A DNA stretch of 5,799 nt from Gammaproteobacteria bacterium (lineage in GTDB: Bacteria; Pseudomonadota; Gammaproteobacteria; Steroidobacterales; Steroidobacteraceae), in contig DAIDKA010000255.1 in the NCBI GenBank assembly GCA_027451085.1, forward strand, positions 1-5,799, in the 5' to 3' direction. The notes under the pieces were generated by a model. The model was not told the origin of the DNA. It saw nothing but the letters and a program-made list of their open reading frames with translations, and did not search any database. Position 1 is the stretch's first letter, and each line of letters starts with the position of its first letter. Positions 1 to 5,799 of the stretch are shown piece after piece. The position numbers were made by a program, and so were the translations under genes.

Positions 1-267
1 TACGGCGGCCGCATCACGCAGGTCCTCGATAAAACCCCCCGGTGTCCGATGCTGTACCACTTCGGTGGCAAGGACACCCATATACCGGCGTCTGATATCG
101 AGAAAATCCGGGCGGCGGACGCGGGTGGAACGTTCCATGTCTACCCCGACGCGGAGCACGGTTTCAACTGCGACCAGCGCGGCAGCTTCAGCGCCGAGGC
201 GGCGAAGCTGGCGCGCGAGCGTACGCTGGCGTTCCTGGACGACCAGCTCGCACAGCCCGCCGGCTGA
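1..267 (+). CDS. Dienelactone hydrolase family protein (3' end only)
   Basis: The frame is open from the first base of the window and ends at TGA 265-267, leaving 88 C-terminal residues. The start and the nucleophile region lie upstream and are not visible. The visible part matches the end of the dienelactone hydrolase (carboxymethylenebutenolidase) alpha/beta-hydrolase family. It begins with YGG, then has a strand with HFGGKDTHIP (Asp at window codon 25, the likely catalytic acid). Next comes the family signature DAEHGFNCD (His at codon 53, the likely catalytic base), and it ends with the usual helix (AAKLARERTLAFLDDQL). Known members hydrolyse cyclic enol-lactones or other esters in the cytosol; the true substrate cannot be read from this fragment. 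hemH follows after 17 bp on the same strand, so the two are probably co-transcribed. Family call is secure; function is uncertain. Confidence 0.88.
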   Translation, partial: YGGRITQVLDKTPRCPMLYHFGGKDTHIPASDIEKIRAADAGGTFHVYPDAEHGFNCDQRGSFSAEAAKLARERTLAFLDDQLAQPAG

Positions 268-284
268 GGCATGCAGGCCCTCCA

Positions 285-1307
285 GTGCAATATCTGAGTC
301 CGCTGCAGCCGCAGGATGCCGCACGCATCGGCGTGCTGCTGGTGAACACCGGCACCCCGGACAGCCTGGAGATTGCCGAGGTGCGGCGTTACCTGGCCGC
401 CTTCCTGGGTGACCCGCGCGTGATCGAAGCGCCGCGCCTGCCATGGCTGCTGGCGCTGCACGGCTATATCTTGCGCACGCGGCCCCGGGCCTCGGCGGCC
501 AAGTACCGCAAGATATGGACGGATGAAGGCTCGCCGCTGCTGGTGCTGTCCCGCCGGCTGCAATCCGCACTGGTGCAGGCTCTGGCCACAAGCCCTGGAA
601 CTGCCGCCGCACCGGCCGTGGAGATCGGCATGCTGTACTCGCAACCCTCGGTGCCGCAGGCGCTGCAGCGTCTCGCGCAGGCCGGCTGCAACCGCATCCT
701 GGTGCTGCCGTTGTATCCGCAGTACTCCGGCACATCCACCGGCGCCGCCCACACCCAGGTGCTGCGCGAACTCGCACGCTGGCGCTGGCTGCCGGAACTG
801 CGCTGGATCAACGATTACCACGCTGACTCCGGCTACATCGAGGCGCTGCGGGCCCGGGTCCAGGCGCACTGGGAGCTACAGGGCCGGCCTGGCCACGTGC
901 TGGTGTCATTCCACGGGATTCCGCGCTCGTATGTTGATCGGGGTGATCCCTACGAGCGGCAATGCCGCGAGACGGCGCGCCTGCTGGCACAGGCGCTGGA
1001 CCTCGCGGCGGACTCGTGGAGCCTGACCTTCCAGTCCCGCGTGGGCGTCGCGGTCTGGCTGCAGCCCTACACGATGGAAACCGTCTCGCAGATGCCCGCG
1101 CGCGGCATCCGTGACCTCGGCGTGATCTGCCCGGGTTTTGCACTGGACTGCCTCGAAACCCTTGAGGAAATCGACATGGAGAACCACAAGGTCTTCCTCG
1201 CCGCTGGTGGCACGCGCTTTTCCTACGTGCCGGCGCTGAATATCAGCGCGGAACATGTCGCCCTGCTTGTCGACATGATCAACCGCCACTGCCAGGGCTG
1301 GGACTGA
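285..1307 (+). CDS. hemH: Ferrochelatase (protohaem ferro-lyase)
   Basis: This enzyme inserts Fe2+ into protoporphyrin IX, the last step of protohaem synthesis, in the cytoplasm or at the inner membrane face. The product is 340 residues, close to the usual 320-370 of proteobacterial enzymes. Motifs in order are GVLLVNTGTPDS (residues 16-27), GDPRVIE (42-48), LPLYPQYSGTSTG (141-153), SFHGIPRSYVDRGDPY (208-223, with His210 the likely metal/proton-abstraction His), TFQSRVG (248-254), WLQPYT (258-263), and CPGFALDCLETLEEI (282-296, Glu291 the expected partner acid). The C-terminus (PALNIS, then a short helix) is normal, with no evident [2Fe-2S] cluster extension. The start is GTG at 285. It is the first start in the frame and places the N-terminus at normal distance from the first motif. 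The nearest Shine-Dalgarno-like GAGG (266-269) is about 15 bases away, so initiation may lean on coupling to the upstream gene. Residues 119-121 (SQP, where GNP/GSP is usual) and 255-257 (VAV, where REP-like is common) deviate mildly. Confidence 0.96.
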   Translation: MQYLSPLQPQDAARIGVLLVNTGTPDSLEIAEVRRYLAAFLGDPRVIEAPRLPWLLALHGYILRTRPRASAAKYRKIWTDEGSPLLVLSRRLQSALVQALATSPGTAAAPAVEIGMLYSQPSVPQALQRLAQAGCNRILVLPLYPQYSGTSTGAAHTQVLRELARWRWLPELRWINDYHADSGYIEALRARVQAHWELQGRPGHVLVSFHGIPRSYVDRGDPYERQCRETARLLAQALDLAADSWSLTFQSRVGVAVWLQPYTMETVSQMPARGIRDLGVICPGFALDCLETLEEIDMENHKVFLAAGGTRFSYVPALNISAEHVALLVDMINRHCQGWD

Positions 1308-1327
1308 CACCGGCAGGCTCGAGGCGC

Positions 1328-2056
1328 ATGCCCGCGCGCTTTCATGAAATCAGCGTTCCAACCGCCGATATCCGCGGGTCGATGAGTTTCTATCAGTCCG
1401 TGGGATTCACGGCGGTGGACACTGGCGATGCCCTGCCGCACCGCTATGGGGTGATCACCGACGGCCGGCTGGTGCTCGGACTGCACGAAGCGCCGGAACT
1501 GACACCGGGCCTGACTTTCGTACGGCCGGAACTTTCACAATGGGCCGCTGAGCTGGCGGCATCGGGCCTGACGCCTGCCGTACAGCACACCCACCCGGAG
1601 GCCTTCAATGAGATCGCCTTCGACGATCCGGAGGGCAACCGCCTGTGGTTCATCGAAGCGCCGATCCATGCCACCGTGGCCGCGCGTCAGGCCATCCCCG
1701 CCTGCGGCGAGTTCCTGCACCTCAGCCTGCCGACGCGCAACCCCGAAGCCATGTGCGCCTTCTGGGAAGGCGCAGGTTTCGTCGCACTGGGCACAGCGGC
1801 GGAACCCTACGAGCATCTCGCCCTGACCAGCGATCACCTGAATCTCGCGCTGCATGCACCACGGCTGCTGGATGCACCGATGCTGGTGTTCGCGGCGCCC
1901 GCGGCTGGCGCCCGCATCGACTTCTTGGGCACGGCGGGACATGCGTCCCGACGCCCGTTGCCGCGAGGACTGCCCCGCGGCAGCACCCTGCTCGAGGCGC
2001 CCGAAGGCACGCCGCTGCTGATCCTGGCGCAGCCCGGTGACAATCCGGAAAGCTGA
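1328..2056 (+). CDS. Two-domain VOC (glyoxalase/bleomycin-resistance fold) protein
   Basis: The product is 242 residues with two consecutive vicinal-oxygen-chelate modules. Module 1 (about 4-112) opens with FHEISVPTADI, has SMSFYQSVGF, a strand with LVLGLHE, and closes with the classic DDPEGNRLWFIEAP. His6, His53 and Glu110 sit where VOC metal ligands usually lie. Module 2 (about 127-236) repeats the plan: FLHLSLPTRNPEAMCAFWEGAGF, a strand NLALHAP (His131, His176), and a closing LLEAPEGTPLLILAQP. Its last ligand position is Gln235 instead of Glu, so it may bind metal poorly or play a structural role. The family includes glyoxalase I, extradiol dioxygenases and resistance proteins; the substrate here is unknown. 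The start is ATG 1328, preceded by GAGG 1321-1324 and AGG 1315-1317. It lies 20 bp behind hemH on the same strand and is probably in the same transcript. The stop is 12 bp from the stop of the convergent acs-like gene. Confidence 0.85.
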   Translation: MPARFHEISVPTADIRGSMSFYQSVGFTAVDTGDALPHRYGVITDGRLVLGLHEAPELTPGLTFVRPELSQWAAELAASGLTPAVQHTHPEAFNEIAFDDPEGNRLWFIEAPIHATVAARQAIPACGEFLHLSLPTRNPEAMCAFWEGAGFVALGTAAEPYEHLALTSDHLNLALHAPRLLDAPMLVFAAPAAGARIDFLGTAGHASRRPLPRGLPRGSTLLEAPEGTPLLILAQPGDNPES

Positions 2057-2068
2057 CCTGCGGGAGCG
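2057..2068. other. 12-bp gap between convergent stop codons
   Basis: The stop of the plus-strand VOC gene (TGA 2054-2056) and the stop of the minus-strand acs-like gene (TAG, complement of 2069-2071) are 12 bases apart. There is no GC-stem plus T-run in or right around the gap, so no intrinsic terminator can be called for either operon. Transcripts probably end within the opposing gene, for example by Rho or by polymerase collision. Confidence 0.8.
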
Positions 2069-4275
<2,207 letters not shown>

Positions 4276-4279
<4 letters not shown>

Positions 4280-5184
4280 GGCGTAAGAATAGCGGCAAGT
4301 CGTCCGGCCTGCCTGCGCAGCATCGGGCCGAAGTCATTGCGGTCGAAGAAGGCATCGAGGCCGGCGGTGTCCGGTGCCGAGCGCTGCAGCTGCTCCCGGC
4401 CGACATTGAGCGGCGCATCGCAGGCGATGCGTGTCAGGCTCCGGGCCAGCCAGGCGGCGGCACGGTGTTCGAGCAGCCGCGCGCGCAGGCCGGCCGCACC
4501 CCGCAGGGCCAGCCGGTCAAAGCGGCCGCAGGTGGCATCCGGCCCCAGGGCTGAGTACAGATCTTCGAGACTCTCGAACTCCTGCATCAGCGCAGCGGCG
4601 ATCTTCGGCCCCACGCCCGGCACGCCTGGCACGTTGTCCACCGCATCACCCCGCAGCGCCAGGTAATCCGCGAAACGCTCCGGCGGCACGCCGAAGCGCT
4701 GGCGGACATCATGATACCCCATGGGTTCGGCGCCACCGAAGTCCCACATCCGGTCGCCGGCGCGCACCAGCTGCGCCAGATCCTTGTCGCGGCTCACCAC
4801 CGTCGAGCGCAGTCCCTGCCCGCTCATGAGCGTGGCGAGCGTGCCGATGATGTCGTCAGCCTCGTATTGCGGGCTGGCAAAGGCCGGGATGCCGGCCAGG
4901 CTGCAGAACTCCACGCAGCGCTCGAACTGCAACGCCAGATCCGGCGGCGCAGGCGTGCGGTTGGCCTTGTACGGGGGATAGATGCGGTTGCGGAAACAAC
5001 TGCCGTGGCAGCGGTCAAAGGCCACGGCGATGTACCGTGGATGCGCCCGCTCCAGCAGATCCCCCAGGAAGCGCGCGAAACCGAACACCGCGTGCACCGG
5101 GTTGTCGTCCACGTCGAACATGTCCGGCAGCCCGGAGTAGTACGCGCGGAAGACATACACCGAGGCGTCGACGAGATAGATCAC
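4276..5184 (-). CDS. Stand-alone 5'-3' exonuclease (FEN / Pol I N-terminal domain family)
   Basis: The product is 302 residues covering only the 5'-nuclease module of the Pol I/FEN family, with no polymerase domain. Members cut 5' flaps and degrade 5' ends during lagging-strand processing and repair. Expected metal-binding acids are present: Asp6 (YLVDAS), Asp57 (VAFD), Glu108-Asp110-Asp111 (YEADDIIG), Asp133 and Asp135 (SRDKDLAQLV), Asp180 and Asp183 (RGDAVDNVPG). The arch/substrate region FRNRIYPPYKANR (64-76) and the helix-3-turn-helix PGVPGVGPKIAAAL (186-199) follow the family pattern. It is longer than E. coli Xni/ExoIX (~250 residues) and carries a fuller acid set than I recall for that enzyme, so I do not assign xni. 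The start is GTG 5184, with no upstream in-frame start before the preceding gene and no good Shine-Dalgarno. It sits 12 bp after the HNH gene and its stop overlaps the acs start by 4 bases. Confidence 0.92.
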
Positions 5185-5196
5185 GACCGGATGTCG

Positions 5197-5799
5197 TCAA
5201 TGCATCCAGTCGCGGATGCGGGCGTGCAGCGGACTGTGACGCGGGAAATGCGCCAGCAGGTACTGCATCTGGTCGGCCAGCACCCGCCGGCCCTTGAGGA
5301 AGATGTACTCGGCGTAGGTCGGTGTGAAGGGCACGGCAATCAGCTGCATCTTCGCCTGCTCCGGCGTGCGCGAGGCCTTGTAATTGTTACAGCGACGGCA
5401 GGCGGTGACGACGTTGGTCCAGACGTCGAGGCCACCCTGGCTGAAGGGGCGCACGTGGTCGCGCGACAGCTCCCGCGCCGGGAAGCGCTGCGCACAGTAC
5501 AGGCACAGGTAAGCGTCGCGGCGGAACAGCGTCTGGTTGTTCAGCGGCGGTACGTAGTCGTGACGGCAGTTGCCCGGGTTGCCGGTGTGACCTACGGTGG
5601 CGACGATGGAATTGACCTGCAGCACCGTGCGCCGCCCGGTGCGGGCGTTCACCCCGCCATACAGTGGGTAGATCGTGGAGCCGCAGGTGTAGGCAACCTG
5701 CTCCTGGTGGTACAGCCGCGCCGCTTCCTTGTAGTCGATCCACTCCAGGGGCATGCCGGCGATGTCCGTGCGCAGGATGAGCTGGGAGAGCCCGCGGAC
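5197..5799 (-). CDS. HNH endonuclease (5' end beyond the window)
   Basis: The frame is open from the right edge to TGA at 5197-5199, leaving 200 residues. An internal ATG at 5754 would give 185 residues. The 15 codons before it read like family protein (LILRTDIAG leading into MPLEWIDYKEAARLYH) and that ATG has no Shine-Dalgarno, so I treat the gene as starting outside the window. Numbering from that Met, there is a conserved pre-domain (VNSIVATVG, 48-56) and then the HNH module: LFRRDAYLCLYC (77-87), RDHVRPFSQGG (98-108), WTNVVTACRRCNNYKASRTPEQA (112-134). Cys84, Cys87, Cys119 and Cys122 form a likely structural zinc site. Asp99-His100, Asn114 and Asn123/124 are the likely catalytic and metal residues. 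HNH nucleases of this size are widespread and mostly uncharacterised, so the target and role are unknown. It is the first visible gene of the minus-strand run with the exonuclease and acs. Confidence 0.9.
   Translation of the reverse strand, partial: VRGLSQLILRTDIAGMPLEWIDYKEAARLYHQEQVAYTCGSTIYPLYGGVNARTGRRTVLQVNSIVATVGHTGNPGNCRHDYVPPLNNQTLFRRDAYLCLYCAQRFPARELSRDHVRPFSQGGLDVWTNVVTACRRCNNYKASRTPEQAKMQLIAVPFTPTYAEYIFLKGRRVLADQMQYLLAHFPRHSPLHARIRDWMH

Noticed and set aside
141..869. A 242-codon minus-strand frame over the hydrolase end and hemH.
   Set aside because: It is antisense to strong ferrochelatase motifs and has no family features of its own.
1966..1985. A short GC-rich inverted repeat near the VOC 3' end as a terminator.
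   Set aside because: It lies inside the coding region and has no following T-run; such short palindromes are expected by chance at this GC content.
5197..5754. ATG at 5754 as the true start of the HNH gene.
   Set aside because: No Shine-Dalgarno precedes it, and the 15 upstream codons are open and look like continuing family sequence, so the start is more likely beyond position 5799.

Overview
The window is 5.8 kb of high-GC bacterial chromosome (GC-rich by eye, strong C/G third positions). It is fully packed with genes and shows no insertion sequence, tRNA, rRNA, CRISPR array or phage gene. The protein flavours point to a high-GC gammaproteobacterium, perhaps near the Xanthomonadales/Nevskiales/Steroidobacter grouping. 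These flavours are a cytosolic ferrochelatase with proteobacterial motifs, a classical AMP-forming Acs, and an HNH protein of a type common in gammaproteobacteria. The assignment is an inference from motifs, not a database match.

Layout. On the plus strand, positions 1-2056 hold a tight three-gene run. It comprises the 3' end of a dienelactone hydrolase-family gene, then hemH (ferrochelatase, last step of protohaem synthesis), then a two-domain VOC/glyoxalase-fold protein. Gaps are 17 and 20 bp, so co-transcription is likely. On the minus strand, reading from the right edge leftward, lies a second tight run: an HNH endonuclease (5' end beyond the window), a stand-alone 5'-3' exonuclease of the FEN/Pol I N-terminal type, and an acetyl-CoA synthetase. 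The first gap is 12 bp, and the second junction is a 4-base ATGA overlap. The two runs converge and their stop codons are separated by only 12 bp (2057-2068), with no recognisable intrinsic terminator.

What stands out. The acetyl-CoA synthetase carries about 80 extra C-terminal residues that are extremely rich in Lys, Arg, Ala and Pro, like a histone-H1 or nucleoid-protein tail. It is translationally coupled to a structure-specific nuclease, which itself sits 12 bp behind an HNH nuclease. The combination of two nucleases and an acetyl-CoA-forming enzyme with a probable nucleic-acid-binding tail in one transcription unit is the best candidate here for something undescribed. The individual genes are otherwise recognisable housekeeping or accessory families, and the functional link is only a hypothesis. 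There is no gene-free stretch longer than about 20 bp.
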